The position numbers and the translations under genes were made by a program. From contig JAAWCS010000021.1 of assembly GCA_022793375.1 (NCBI GenBank), positions 86,716 through 150,715 on the forward strand: a DNA stretch of 64,000 nt, written 5' to 3'. Positions 26,739 through 35,583 of the stretch are shown piece after piece. The notes beneath the pieces were generated by a model. That model ran no database searches, was not told the origin of the DNA, and worked only from the letters and a program-made list of their open reading frames with translations. This DNA comes from Lachnospiraceae bacterium (GTDB lineage: Bacteria; Bacillota; Clostridia; Lachnospirales; Lachnospiraceae). Each line of letters begins with the position of its first letter. Position 1 is the first letter of the stretch.

Positions 26739-26763
26739 AAAAAAGCGGCCTGAGCCGCCTTTT
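26739..26763 (-). terminator. Intrinsic terminator after the GNAT gene
   Basis: GCGGC (26745-26749) and GCCGC (26754-26758) form a compact stem with a 4-base loop; on the minus strand the stem is followed by at least six T residues. It is nearly symmetrical and could act on both strands. Confidence 0.75.
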
Positions 26764-26801
26764 ATATCTCTGCTGCGCATTGTGCCGACAGGCGCCTGCA
26801 G

Positions 26802-27320
26802 TTATTTTGTCACCTTTTTCTCAAACGCTACCCGTCTGTCCCCGCCACGTCCCAGATAAATAATCCCCTGATAAGAAAACCCGTTCTTTACAAGCATCCG
26901 CCGCATCGAACGGTTGTCCTCATGGGTATCGATCCGCAGGCTGAATACGCCCCGCTGCCGGCACATTTCCTCGGCCTGTTCTATCAGGCGCCCGGCCAGC
27001 CCCCGGCCTTTTTGCTCCGGCGCTACCGCCACCCGGTGGACGACGCCGTAAGGCCCCTCGGACTGCCAGCTGCCTTCGTAAATCCGCTCGTAATCCGGCT
27101 CGCCGGCAAAGCTGATAAATGCCGTTGCCAGGACCTGCCCGCCCTCCTCGTCGGCAAGCACGTAGCTTTCGCCCCGGGCCATATCCTCCGCAAGGCTTTC
27201 TTCGTTCGGGTAGCCGTCCTGCCATTGGTCGATCCCGGCCTCCTGAAAGTATGTCCGGGCCTTCTGCCACAGCTCTACGACCTGCTGCCGGTCCTTGTCT
27301 TTGGTTCTGCGAAAAATCAT
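26802..27320 (-). CDS. GNAT-family N-acetyltransferase
   Basis: A 172-residue acetyl-CoA-dependent acyltransferase. The acetyl-CoA loop is VAPEQKGRGLAGRLIEQAEE near residue 100, following strand VVHRVAV. The late motif NRSMRRMLVKNGFSYQGII is typical of GNAT enzymes that act on small molecules or protein N-termini. It starts 28 bases after sigG and may be co-transcribed, but a sporulation role is not known for the family. The substrate is unknown. Confidence 0.88.
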   Translation of the reverse strand: MIFRRTKDKDRQQVVELWQKARTYFQEAGIDQWQDGYPNEESLAEDMARGESYVLADEEGGQVLATAFISFAGEPDYERIYEGSWQSEGPYGVVHRVAVAPEQKGRGLAGRLIEQAEEMCRQRGVFSLRIDTHEDNRSMRRMLVKNGFSYQGIIYLGRGGDRRVAFEKKVTK

Positions 27321-27348
27321 CGTTTTCTCCTTTGCTCTTTGCCGTCGG

Positions 27349-28134
27349 TCAGCTTCCGAGATAATTGCGCATGCTCTTTAAGGCGTTTTTCTCCAAACGG
27401 CTGACCTGGGCCTGGCTGATGCCGATCTCGTCGGCCACCTCCATCTGTGTCTTGCCGTCGAAAAAGCGCATCCGGATGATGTTCTGCTCCCGCCGCGGCA
27501 GCCGGTCGATGGCCTCTCTCAGGGCAATTTCCTCGACCCATTTTTCTTCTTTGTTCTTTTTATCGCTGATCTGGTCCATCACATAGAGGGTATCCCCGCC
27601 CTCCGTGTAAACCGGATCAAACAGGCTTACCGGGCTCTGGATCGCATCCATTGCGAACACGACTTCCTCCCGCGTGATTCCGACCTCCTCGGCGATCTCG
27701 TTGAGCGTCGGTTCCTTGCAGTTTTTCTTCATCAGGTTTTCTTTGGCATAGATCGCTTTGTAGGCCGTATCCCGCAGCGAACGGCTTACCCGGATGCTGC
27801 TGGAGGAATCCCTAAGGTAACGTTTGACTTCCCCAACGATCATCGGTACGGCATACGTTGAAAATTTTACGTCATAGGTATCGGGCTGGAAGTTGTCGAT
27901 GGCTTTCATCAGGCCGATGCAGCCGATCTGAAACAAATCGTCCAGATTTTCGTTGCCGCCGGAAAACCGCTGGATGACGCTCAGCACCAGCCTCAAGTTC
28001 CCCTTAATGTACAACTCCCTGGCTTCCTTGTCCCCCTTTTGCACGCGGCGGAACAGTTCCGTTTTCTCCGTCTCGTTTAAAACCGGCAGAGAAGCCGTGT
28101 TTACCCCGCATATTTCTACCTTGTATACTGCCAT
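27349..28134 (-). CDS. sigG: RNA polymerase sporulation sigma factor SigG
   Basis: Forespore-specific late sigma factor. The 261-residue protein begins MAVYKVEICGVNTASLPVL, the family N-terminus. Region 2 is NLDDLFQIGCIGLMKAIDNFQP with FSTYAVPMIVGEVKRYLRD; region 4 has QMEVADEIGISQAQVSRLEKNAL. ATG 28134 has GGAGG eight bases upstream. In most spore formers sigG sits immediately after spoIIGA-sigE; here the potABCD operon intervenes. A candidate sigma-F/G promoter lies just upstream. Confidence 0.97.
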   Translation of the reverse strand: MAVYKVEICGVNTASLPVLNETEKTELFRRVQKGDKEARELYIKGNLRLVLSVIQRFSGGNENLDDLFQIGCIGLMKAIDNFQPDTYDVKFSTYAVPMIVGEVKRYLRDSSSSIRVSRSLRDTAYKAIYAKENLMKKNCKEPTLNEIAEEVGITREEVVFAMDAIQSPVSLFDPVYTEGGDTLYVMDQISDKKNKEEKWVEEIALREAIDRLPRREQNIIRMRFFDGKTQMEVADEIGISQAQVSRLEKNALKSMRNYLGS

Positions 28135-28167
28135 CCCAGACACCTCCGCACATCATGTTGTATTGAA

Positions 28168-28196
28168 ATCATGCACGGTTTTGGGGTGGTTTATAC
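28168..28196 (-). promoter_or_regulatory. Possible sigma-F/sigma-G promoter of sigG
   Basis: GTATA (28192-28196) and GTGCATGAT (28168-28176) are 15 bases apart on the minus strand. They match the forespore consensus GYATA / GGNNANAHT in all five and about seven of nine positions, 34 bases from the start codon. Confidence 0.5.
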
Positions 28197-28296
28197 AGAG
28201 AAAATGCAGGGGAATTTTACCTGTCCCGGAATGCGATTCGGGCCTTGACAAACAGCCGGCGGTCTGCTACGAAAGAAGGCAGGCCGCCGAAAAACC

Positions 28297-29343
28297 TTAA
28301 TCCAACGCGGCCTTAAAGGCCGTATACACCTCGTCGTGGACCGCCAGCGCTTCCGCGCCGACATTCATAATAAATTCGCCCTCCGGGATTTCCTCCGTGG
28401 AGATAACTAAGCTTTCCTGGAAATCCTCTGGCAGGTATTCATAGGCCGCCTTGTTCGGGCACAGATACCATACCTGTGTGGAAATATCCGCGCCGACTTC
28501 CCCCTGCAGAATATAGTTCAAAAACTGATAGGCATTGTCCGCGTGCGGCGCGTTCGCCGGTACGAAAAGAGCGTCGCAGCCAAAGCCAAGCCCCTCCTTC
28601 GGATAGACGACTTTCAAATCCGGATTGCCCTGCAGGGCCAGCACAACCTGCGAGGTAAACAAAAACGCCACGCTCACGTCGCCGCTCAGCAGATAATCCT
28701 GTGTCTGATCGTTGCTGAGCACACGGACATTCGGCGCTAAGTCAAGGAGCATCTTTCCGGCCTGACGGATCGTATCCGCGTTTTCCGTATTAAAGGATTC
28801 CCCCATAATCTTCAGCGCAATTCCCGTAATCACGCGTTCCGTATCCATGATGCCGACGCTGTCCTCCAGCGAAGGATCCCACAGGGATTCATAGCCGGTA
28901 ATCTCGGTCGTTACGCGGGACGGATCATAGACAATCAGCGGGATGCCCGGCGCGTAGGGCACCGTATACTCGTCGTTTTGATCGTAAAAAAATCCCTGGT
29001 ACAGCGGATCGATGTTAGCCAGATTGGGGATCTTTTCTTTGTCCAGTTTGCCGACCAGCCCCTCTTTAATCGCAATGTCGATGATATAGTCCGAAGCCAG
29101 GATCAAATCGTAGTCGCCGCCGTCGGCGTTTTCCAATACCGACAGCATCTGTTCGTTGGTCTCAAAATTGGTGTAGTTGATGCGGATGCCGGTAGCTTCC
29201 TCAAATTCCGCCACCACGTTGTCGGGAATATAGTCCTCCCAGGTGTAGATGTTCAGTTCCTTTTCTTTGGAACCGCCGCAGCCGGACAGCAGGGACAATA
29301 CCATCGCCGCTGCCAGCATCCAGGCTAACTGTTTACGTCTCAT
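28297..29343 (-). CDS. potD: Spermidine/putrescine-binding lipoprotein
   Basis: Extracytoplasmic polyamine receptor of the PotABCD importer. The 348-residue protein has a lipoprotein signal ending LLSGC near residue 21. The mature part opens ELNIYTWEDYIPDNVVAEFEEATGI, the classic PotD/PotF start with the polyamine-contact WEDY, and continues DYDLILASDYII. The start at 29343 (MRRKQLAWML) has GAGGAGG upstream. It is last in a potA-B-C-D run. Specificity between spermidine and putrescine cannot be settled here. Confidence 0.93.
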   Translation of the reverse strand: MRRKQLAWMLAAAMVLSLLSGCGGSKEKELNIYTWEDYIPDNVVAEFEEATGIRINYTNFETNEQMLSVLENADGGDYDLILASDYIIDIAIKEGLVGKLDKEKIPNLANIDPLYQGFFYDQNDEYTVPYAPGIPLIVYDPSRVTTEITGYESLWDPSLEDSVGIMDTERVITGIALKIMGESFNTENADTIRQAGKMLLDLAPNVRVLSNDQTQDYLLSGDVSVAFLFTSQVVLALQGNPDLKVVYPKEGLGFGCDALFVPANAPHADNAYQFLNYILQGEVGADISTQVWYLCPNKAAYEYLPEDFQESLVISTEEIPEGEFIMNVGAEALAVHDEVYTAFKAALD

Positions 29344-29405
29344 TTTTTTCCTCCTCGTTTTTTGGTATCCGGCCTTGCCGTCCGCACAGCGGCGGCCCCG
29401 GCCCG

Positions 29406-30206
29406 TTACAGCTTCTTTTTTTGCAGCCGGCCGGACAAAAGAACCAAAAATATCGTCACGGCCAGCATCAGCGTACAAAGCGCATTGATTTCCGGCGTCA
29501 CGCCGGTTTTCAACTGGGTATAAATTTTGACCGGCAGCGTGCTGATCCGCGCCCCGGCGACAAAGATGCTGATTACCACGTCGTCCAAAGACATGGCGAA
29601 CGACAAAAGCATCCCCGAGGCAATGGCCGGCGCGATCAGCGGCAGCGTGATGTCAAAAAACACCTGCCGTTCTCTGGCGCCTAAGTCGCGGGCCGCCTCG
29701 GCGTATGATTTATCGATGCCGATCAGGCGGGCCTTTACCATCATATACACATAGGGCACGCAGAAAGCGCTGTGTCCCAGGACCAGTGTCGTCATGCCGA
29801 AGGGCAGGGAAAGCAGGCTGAAAAACACCATAAATACCATGCCCAAAATAATTTCCGGAACCATGATCGGCACTAAAATCAGGTAGTCTAACATCCCTTT
29901 GGAACGAAAATGCACCCGCGACATGCCCACCGCCCCCAGCGTACCGATCACGCCGGCGATTGCGCTGGCCGAAAGTCCCAGCACAACGCTGTTTTGCAGG
30001 GCCTGCAAAAGCCCTCTATCGTGCAGCATTTCCTCATACCAGGACAGCGTAAAGCCTCCCCACACGACGGATGTTTTGGAGGCGTTAAAGGAATACAGGA
30101 TTACCATCAGAATCGGCAGATACATAAGCGCCAGCAAAACGCCCAGGTAGCAGTCCGACGGACGGATTCGTTTCTTTTTACGCGAACGCGTTTTTTTCTC
30201 TTCCAT
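29406..30206 (-). CDS. potC: Spermidine/putrescine ABC transporter permease PotC
   Basis: A 266-residue permease with about six transmembrane helices and a basic N-terminus (KKTRSRKKKRIRPSDC). The ABC-coupling EAA loop is YAEAARDLGARERQVFFDITLPLIAPAI near residue 160. It pairs with PotB to form the membrane channel. It starts nine bases after potB, and potD follows closely. Length and order match pot operons of other bacteria. Confidence 0.93.
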   Translation of the reverse strand: MEEKKTRSRKKKRIRPSDCYLGVLLALMYLPILMVILYSFNASKTSVVWGGFTLSWYEEMLHDRGLLQALQNSVVLGLSASAIAGVIGTLGAVGMSRVHFRSKGMLDYLILVPIMVPEIILGMVFMVFFSLLSLPFGMTTLVLGHSAFCVPYVYMMVKARLIGIDKSYAEAARDLGARERQVFFDITLPLIAPAIASGMLLSFAMSLDDVVISIFVAGARISTLPVKIYTQLKTGVTPEINALCTLMLAVTIFLVLLSGRLQKKKL

Positions 30207-30215
30207 CGCGCCTCC

Positions 30216-31067
30216 TTACAAAAGTCCTTCCAGTTCATCGGAATGGGTAATCTTGCGGTACGTCCAGATAAACAGCATCGTAAATGCCATCAGTACGACC
30301 GACAGCGCCGCCGCAAACGGCCAGTCGCGTGTGCTCATCAGCTGATCCCGGATCAGGTTGCCCACCAGCATGATCTTGCCCCCGCCCAGGATATCGGCGA
30401 TGAAAAACAGGCCCATCGAAGGGATGAACACGAGGATCACGCCCGACAAAATCCCCGGCAAAGTCAGCTTTAACGTCACGGTCGCAAAGGCCTGCCAGTT
30501 CTTAGCCCCCAAATCCTTGGCCGCTTCCACCAGCGACCAGTCCATTTTTTCCGCGCTGCTGTATACGGCCAGCACCATGAACGGCAGCAGCGCGTAGACC
30601 ATTCCGGCCAGCACCGCCTTATAATTGTACAAAAGCTTCAGGCTGTCCTCAATCAGGCCAAACCGCAGCAAAGCCTGCTCGGCCAGGCCGTTGCTGCGAA
30701 AGAGAATCATCCAGCCGTACATGCGCATCAGCGCATTGGTCCAGAAGGGAATCACCACCAGCAGCATGACCAGAGATTTTCTCTTTGCCGGCAGCCGGGC
30801 CATAAAATAACCGAACGGATAGCCGACCAGCAGCGTTAAAAACGTCGTCGTAAAGGCCAGTTTCACCGATTCGACAAAGGTATCCCTGTAAACCGGCTGC
30901 AAAATCTTACGATAGCTGTCCAGGCTGAAGGCGGCTTCCACGCCCCAGACCTCGGCCCGCTGCATAAAGCTCAGCGCCAGCATGTACAAAAGAGGGGCCG
31001 CTACAAACAGCAGGGTAAACACGTACAGCGGCGCAATGAGCAGTCCGTCTTTAGAGCGCTTCTTCAT
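30216..31067 (-). CDS. potB: Spermidine/putrescine ABC transporter permease PotB
   Basis: A 283-residue permease of six transmembrane helices. The coupling loop is LVEAAKDLGAKNWQAFATVTLKLTLPGIL near residue 180. ATG 31067 (MKKRSKDGLLIAPLYVF) was chosen because GGGGAGGAAG lies upstream; it overlaps the potA end by 17 bases, giving tight coupling. The longer frame would extend far into potA without a binding site. Confidence 0.93.
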   Translation of the reverse strand: MKKRSKDGLLIAPLYVFTLLFVAAPLLYMLALSFMQRAEVWGVEAAFSLDSYRKILQPVYRDTFVESVKLAFTTTFLTLLVGYPFGYFMARLPAKRKSLVMLLVVIPFWTNALMRMYGWMILFRSNGLAEQALLRFGLIEDSLKLLYNYKAVLAGMVYALLPFMVLAVYSSAEKMDWSLVEAAKDLGAKNWQAFATVTLKLTLPGILSGVILVFIPSMGLFFIADILGGGKIMLVGNLIRDQLMSTRDWPFAAALSVVLMAFTMLFIWTYRKITHSDELEGLL

Positions 31068-32064
31068 CGACTTCCTCCCCGGCCGCAGTCTCGTCCTTCT
31101 CCACGGGTACGCCGTGCTCCGGTCTCCAGCTGACATACAGCCGCTCTCCCGGCTGCCAGGCCGCGTCTATGCCGTGACGGCTGGCTGTAACCGGCGTGCC
31201 GTCCGTCAGTTCCAGCCCGATCCGCAGCATCCCGCCCACAAAGCTTTTTTCTTTGACAACGGCCGCCAGCGCGCCCGGCGTCTCCTGCCCGTCCAGCAAA
31301 ATCTGTTCGCTGCGCACCGCCAGCATCCGGCCGTCAACGCGGATAATATTCGCATTCCCCACAAAACGGGCCACATACGAAGTACGGGGCCGGTCGTAGA
31401 TTTCCTGCGCCGACCCGATCTGCACAAACCGTCCCTCCCGCATCACGGCAATGCGGTCGGACATATTCAGCGCTTCCTCCTGGTCGTGCGTGATATAGAT
31501 AAAGGTAATCCCCAGCCGTTTCTGCAATCGTTTTAATTCGGTCTGCATCTGGCGGCGCAGCTGCAAATCCAGCGCTCCTAACGGCTCGTCTAACAAAAGC
31601 ACCTGCGGCTCGTTTACCAGCGCCCGGGCAATCGCCACCCGCTGGCGCTGGCCGCCGGAGAGTTCGGACGGCATCCTCTTTTCATATCCCTCCAGCTGCA
31701 CCAGCTTCAGAGATTCCGTCACGGCCCTGGCAATCTCCGGCCGGCTTTTTTTCTTCAGTTTCAGGCTGTAGCCAATATTGGCCGCCACATCCATGTGCGG
31801 AAACAGAGCGTAGTTTTGAAATACCGTATTCACATTCCGCTGCCAGGGCTCGCGCTCTGTCACGTCCTCGCCGTTTAAAAGCACCCTCCCGCGGTCCGGC
31901 GTCTCCAGACCGGCCACAATGCGCAGAGTCGTCGTCTTGCCGCAGCCAGACGAACCTAACAGCGTCAAAAACTCCCCGCGGGCAATCTCCAGATCAATCC
32001 CCCGCAGCACCCGGGTCTTGCCAAAGCTTTTTTCAATTCCTTCCAGTATCAGTACGTTGCTCAA
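31051..32064 (-). CDS. potA: Spermidine/putrescine ABC transporter ATP-binding protein
   Basis: ATPase of the polyamine importer, about 337 residues. Walker A is GSSGCGKTT, the signature LSGGQRQRVAIARALVNEP and Walker B LLLDEPLGALD; a C-terminal TOBE-like regulatory domain follows (YVSWRPEHGVPV). The start was set at TTG 32064 (LSNVLILEGIEKSFG) because GGGAGGG lies six bases upstream. ATG 32103 gives a 13-residue extension but has no binding site. It is first in the operon behind a consensus promoter. Confidence 0.94.
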   Translation of the reverse strand: MSNVLILEGIEKSFGKTRVLRGIDLEIARGEFLTLLGSSGCGKTTTLRIVAGLETPDRGRVLLNGEDVTEREPWQRNVNTVFQNYALFPHMDVAANIGYSLKLKKKSRPEIARAVTESLKLVQLEGYEKRMPSELSGGQRQRVAIARALVNEPQVLLLDEPLGALDLQLRRQMQTELKRLQKRLGITFIYITHDQEEALNMSDRIAVMREGRFVQIGSAQEIYDRPRTSYVARFVGNANIIRVDGRMLAVRSEQILLDGQETPGALAAVVKEKSFVGGMLRIGLELTDGTPVTASRHGIDAAWQPGERLYVSWRPEHGVPVEKDETAAGEEVDEEAL

Positions 32065-32171
32065 TGTATGCCCTCCCGGCTTGTTCTTTCCTCTGTCCGA
32101 CATTCGTTGTGCCGGTCCGTTTTCCGGCGTCTTTAAATCCCTATTTTTTTAGTAGGATTTCATTTTATAAA

Positions 32172-32200
32172 ATTATAGGGGGTTTTGGAAAGAATGTCAA
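32172..32200 (-). promoter_or_regulatory. Consensus promoter of potABCD
   Basis: TTGACA (32195-32200) and TATAAT (32172-32177), full consensus with a 17-base spacer on the minus strand, about 108 bases upstream of the potA TTG. Confidence 0.92.
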
Positions 32201-32248
32201 GCCCTGCCAAAATCAAATCGCCGCAGGTGATCCGTGATTTTCGCATAG

Positions 32249-32292
32249 AAAAACTCCCCGATTTTTGGTAAGACAATTGTACCGCAATCGGG
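32249..32292 (-). terminator. Intrinsic terminator after sigE
   Basis: CCCGATT (32286-32292 on the minus strand) pairs with AATCGGG (32257-32263); GGTA/TACC pairs inside, and the stem is followed by GAGTTTTT. It separates sigE from the pot promoter. Confidence 0.75.
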
Positions 32293-32308
32293 AAGCCAGG
32301 GCAAGCTT

Positions 32309-33046
32309 TTAACCAAATTTCACAATTTCTTTTTTCAGACGCTTCATGATCTTTTTTTCCAGGCGGGAAATATACGACTGGGAAATCCCCAGCAGATCCG
32401 CCACCTCCTTCTGCGTCATCTCCTCTCCGTCCTCCTGGTTTAAGCCGAAGCGAAGCTCGACAATCCGTTTCTCCCGCTCGTCCAGACGGTCGATCGCCAG
32501 CTGCAGCAGCTCCTTTTCGACTTCCTCTTCGATATCCTGGCCGATGATGTCCCCGTCCGTGCCCAGAATATCCGACAAAAGCAGCTCGTTGCCGTCCCAG
32601 TCCACATTCAGCGGTTCGTCGATCGACACCTCGACGCGCGTCTTGCTGCTGCGGCGCAGATACATCAAAATCTCGTTCTCAATGCAGCGCGAGGCATAAG
32701 TCGCCAATTTGATATTTTTCACCGGGTTAAAGGTATTGATCGCTTTGATTAGCCCGATCGTGCCGATGGAGATCAGATCCTCCACGCCGACCCCGGTATT
32801 ATCAAATTTTTTGGCTATGTAAACCACCAGGCGAAGATTGCGTTCAATCAGTATCGAACGCGCCCCTTCGTCGCCCTCCGCCAGCAGGCCTAAATAGCGG
32901 CCCTCCTCCTCCGGATCCAGCGGAGACGGCAGGATATCGCTGCCCCCGATGTAATGAACCTCATTCTGGTTGGCAAACATGAGGTTGCGCATGCTTGGCA
33001 GCAGCTTAAATTTGAATTGCCCTGGTACGGATACTTTAATGATCAT
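32309..33046 (-). CDS. sigE: RNA polymerase sporulation sigma factor SigE (pro-protein)
   Basis: Mother-cell early sigma factor, made as an inactive pro-protein. The 245-residue sequence has a pro-region of about 30 residues ending near [10 protein letters not shown], where SpoIIGA cuts in related bacteria. Region 2 is [17 protein letters not shown] with [19 protein letters not shown], and region 4 [24 protein letters not shown] 33046 immediately follows the spoIIGA stop, with GGAGGAACTAG as its binding site. It should activate the spoIVA promoter at 717-745. Confidence 0.97.
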   Translation of the reverse strand: MIIKVSVPGQFKFKLLPSMRNLMFANQNEVHYIGGSDILPSPLDPEEEGRYLGLLAEGDEGARSILIERNLRLVVYIAKKFDNTGVGVEDLISIGTIGLIKAINTFNPVKNIKLATYASRCIENEILMYLRRSSKTRVEVSIDEPLNVDWDGNELLLSDILGTDGDIIGQDIEEEVEKELLQLAIDRLDEREKRIVELRFGLNQEDGEEMTQKEVADLLGISQSYISRLEKKIMKRLKKEIVKFG

Positions 33047-33952
33047 CTAGTTCCTCCTCTTCTTGTCCGTCCGTGAATGCAGCAGCATCCGGTAGTTCTT
33101 TTCTTTTGACAGCGGCGTTGTACAAAACCCGATCAAAGGCGTTTTTTCATAAAAGCCGCCTGTCCCGCGCAGGCTTTCCAGCGCCATCACCGGCAGCAGG
33201 CCGTGCGCGTCTCCCAAACTTTGACAGGGGACCAGATAAGCCGGCGTGTCTCCCCACGCATCCCCGCCGCTCTCCTGCGGCAGGCCCGCGGCCTGTGTAA
33301 GCCAGGTTAAACGGCGGCAGGTCTCTGCTCCCAGCAGTTCTTCGCAGGCGGAAAGCTCCAGGATGTGAACGGCTTTGCCGGTAAACGGGTCGTAGAGCTG
33401 GTTTCCGCTGTCCCACAAAGCGGCTACCGTCAGCTGCCTCCCCTTGTAGGTAAGGGTTATATCCTGGATATATTCCCGGCACCGGCTCGCTTCCCGGTAT
33501 CGCAGGGCGCATTCCGCCGCCAGCAGGCTTGCGGCCATGGCGGCTGTCAGCAGCCAGACTGAAATGGCCTCCGCCTCCTGGCCCGCCATCCACAGACGCC
33601 AGAAACGGCCGAACGTAGTGCCGTCGTAGACGACATGGATCAGCCCGCCCAGCGCGATTGCCGACACATACAGGCAAAGCACGGCGCGCAAAAGCTCCCG
33701 CGCGCTTGGGGGCCGGCAGGCGATCCAGATCATGCCGCAGGCAGCCGGGCCCAGGCTGAGCAGACGCGTCAGCCCGCCGGAAAGCCCAAACGCAGCGCAC
33801 AGACAGACCCACAAAGCGCCGCCGGCCGCGGCCGCCGAAACGGCCAGCGGACGAAATCGGCGCTTTAAAAGCCGCCCCGCCAGCAGCAAAACCGCCGCAT
33901 CCATCATCCAGTTCACACAAAACAATACGTCTATGTAAAGTACAGACTGCAT
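33047..33952 (-). CDS. spoIIGA: Sporulation factor SpoIIGA, pro-SigE processing aspartic protease
   Basis: Membrane-bound protease that releases active SigE after septation. The 301-residue protein has five or so N-terminal transmembrane helices (about residues 1-150), then a cytoplasmic aspartic-protease-like domain with ALWDSGNQLYDPFTG, the catalytic D-S-G motif. Start 33952 (MQSVLYIDVLFCVNW) has GAGG eight bases upstream and matches the family N-terminus. It is directly joined to sigE. An upstream TATAAT and a Spo0A-box-like site fit a spoIIG-type promoter. Confidence 0.93.
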   Translation of the reverse strand: MQSVLYIDVLFCVNWMMDAAVLLLAGRLLKRRFRPLAVSAAAAGGALWVCLCAAFGLSGGLTRLLSLGPAACGMIWIACRPPSARELLRAVLCLYVSAIALGGLIHVVYDGTTFGRFWRLWMAGQEAEAISVWLLTAAMAASLLAAECALRYREASRCREYIQDITLTYKGRQLTVAALWDSGNQLYDPFTGKAVHILELSACEELLGAETCRRLTWLTQAAGLPQESGGDAWGDTPAYLVPCQSLGDAHGLLPVMALESLRGTGGFYEKTPLIGFCTTPLSKEKNYRMLLHSRTDKKRRN

Positions 33953-34000
33953 GGCGCGATCCTCATTACCAGCATGCAAATTTTCCAGAACATGGGAATT

Positions 34001-34034
34001 ATTATAAGAAAGGTGAATTGAAAATACAGTCGAA
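34001..34034 (-). promoter_or_regulatory. Candidate Spo0A-dependent promoter of spoIIGA-sigE
   Basis: On the minus strand TATAAT (34001-34006) lies about 49 bases upstream of the start. TTCGACT (34028-34034) matches the reverse of the 0A box TGTCGAA in six of seven positions. No good -35 stands at 17 bases, as in the Spo0A-dependent spoIIG promoter. Confidence 0.5.
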
Positions 34035-34102
34035 AGAAGGGACAAGGAAATGGTATTCTAAACGCACGGATTCGTATTCCTGCCGGCTTATTCTTTTGCG
34101 CA

Positions 34103-34157
34103 AATAAAAAGGGGCTGTGAAAACCGGAGTTTCAACTCCTATATTTTCACAGCTCCC
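34103..34157 (-). terminator. Intrinsic terminator after the SPFH-RHH pair
   Basis: GGGAGCTGTGAAAA (34144-34157, minus strand) pairs with TTTTCACAGCCCC (34111-34123) with one bulge. An inner GGAGTT/AACTCC stem sits between, and TTTTTATTT follows. Confidence 0.88.
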
Positions 34158-34197
34158 TATAAACCGTATTACCGTCTGCCGGCCGGTCGCACTCCTT

Positions 34198-34398
34198 TTA
34201 CAGATCCAGTTCGGGCGGCACAGAAAACTCGTCGGGAACGTATTTCCCGTTCTTTTTGCGCTGCCGCACGCACTCGGTTAAAAGATACTCAATCTGTCCG
34301 TTTACCGAGCGAAAATCGTCCTCCGCCCAGGCGGCAATCGCATTGTACAGCTTGGCGGACAGGCGCAGCGGCACCTGTTTTTTCTGGTTATCGCCCAT
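34198..34398 (-). CDS. Small ribbon-helix-helix (Arc-type) DNA-binding protein
   Basis: A 66-residue protein with an Arc/MetJ-like pattern: strand [41 protein letters not shown], in which a basic strand is followed by two helices. Its ATG comes just after the SPFH gene's stop, so the two are almost certainly co-transcribed. It is not a recognised antitoxin, as no toxin-like partner is present. The function and DNA target are unknown. Confidence 0.8.
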   Translation of the reverse strand: MGDNQKKQVPLRLSAKLYNAIAAWAEDDFRSVNGQIEYLLTECVRQRKKNGKYVPDEFSVPPELDL

Positions 34399-34399
34399 A

Positions 34400-35419
34400 C
34401 TAATACAGGGTGCCGGAATTGACGACCGGCTGGGCGTCGTGGTTGCCGCAGAGCACTACCAAAAGATTGGATACCATGGCGGCCTTGCGCTCTTCGTCAA
34501 GCGTCACCACATTGTTTTCGTTCAAGCGCTCTAAGGCCATCTCCACCATGCCGACCGCCCCGTCGACAATCATCTTGCGGGCGTCGATGATCGCCGAAGC
34601 CTGCTGCCGCTGCAGCATGACGGCCGCGATCTCCGTGGCATAGGCCAGATAGGTGATCCGGGCCTCCAAAATCTCGATGCCGGCCTCCTCGACCCGCGCC
34701 TGGATCTCGTCGCGGATCCGTCCTGCCACGATCTCGCTGGAGCCGCGCAGGCTTCCCTCGTCGGCAATGCCGTCGCCGGTCGTGTCCACATTCGGCGCTA
34801 CGTCGTAGGGATACAGGCGGACGATATTGCGCAGGGCGCTGTCGCACTGCAAGGATAAAAATTCCTTGTAATTATCCACGTTAAACACGGCTTTGGCCGT
34901 ATCCACCACCCGCCAGGTCACGGCTATACCGATCTCCACCGGGTTGCCCAGACAGTCGTTGATCTTTTGACGGTTGTTGTTCAGCGTCATAATTTTCAGG
35001 GACAGTTTCTTGCTGTTTCCCTCCATGGATATGTTCATATTGCCCCCGTTGCCCAGCACGGCCAAAGGCGACTGCGTCTTGACGTCCCCGCTCTGGTTGA
35101 GCTGGGTCTTGGCCGCGGGATTGACACTCATGCAAAACGGGTTGACAAAGTAGAAGCCATCGCCCTTCAGCGTACCCACATACCGGCCGAACAGCGTCAG
35201 CACCAGCGCCTCCTGAGGCTTTAAAACCTTCAGCCCCAGCAGCGGAATCCAGCCAAGGAACAGTACCACCATGCTTACGATAAAGAGCGCCGGACTTTCC
35301 TTTGCCTCCAGCTTTATGATACCGAATATAAATCCGGCCATCGCCAGGGTATACACGGCTATTTCCAAAAGAAGAACCAGCATACCGTTCTTTTTGCCGT
35401 TTAATACTTTTTCATTCAT
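34400..35419 (-). CDS. SPFH (stomatin/prohibitin) domain membrane protein
   Basis: A 339-residue protein with two N-terminal transmembrane segments (about residues 14-36 and 45-65). These are followed by an SPFH/Band-7 domain starting [30 protein letters not shown], and a helical region with [40 protein letters not shown] proteins scaffold membrane microdomains and associate with proteases or transporters. The next gene encodes a small ribbon-helix-helix protein. A strong promoter lies 31 bases upstream of the start. Confidence 0.9.
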   Translation of the reverse strand: MNEKVLNGKKNGMLVLLLEIAVYTLAMAGFIFGIIKLEAKESPALFIVSMVVLFLGWIPLLGLKVLKPQEALVLTLFGRYVGTLKGDGFYFVNPFCMSVNPAAKTQLNQSGDVKTQSPLAVLGNGGNMNISMEGNSKKLSLKIMTLNNNRQKINDCLGNPVEIGIAVTWRVVDTAKAVFNVDNYKEFLSLQCDSALRNIVRLYPYDVAPNVDTTGDGIADEGSLRGSSEIVAGRIRDEIQARVEEAGIEILEARITYLAYATEIAAVMLQRQQASAIIDARKMIVDGAVGMVEMALERLNENNVVTLDEERKAAMVSNLLVVLCGNHDAQPVVNSGTLY

Positions 35420-35449
35420 CCTCGCATCCTCCTGTTTTTTGATATCAAA

Positions 35450-35478
35450 ATCATATCACTTTAATTTCTTTTTGTCAA
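35450..35478 (-). promoter_or_regulatory. Promoter of the SPFH-RHH operon
   Basis: TTGACA (35473-35478) and TATGAT (35450-35455) with a 17-base spacer on the minus strand. GATAT repeats and a TGATATCA palindrome follow the -10. Confidence 0.88.
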
Positions 35479-35583
35479 GATGCGATTTTGAAATAAACCT
35501 GCCTGCGCCGCTAACGCAGCGCACCGTCAAGGCATGAAAGCCCGATTGGCACGTAACTGCGCCCGACAGCCCTGCGCCGGCTT

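Noticed and set aside
28253..28290. Hairpin after potD as an intrinsic terminator
   Set aside because: On the minus strand the stem has a C-A mismatch and only a weak GCTGTTTG tail, so termination is doubtful.
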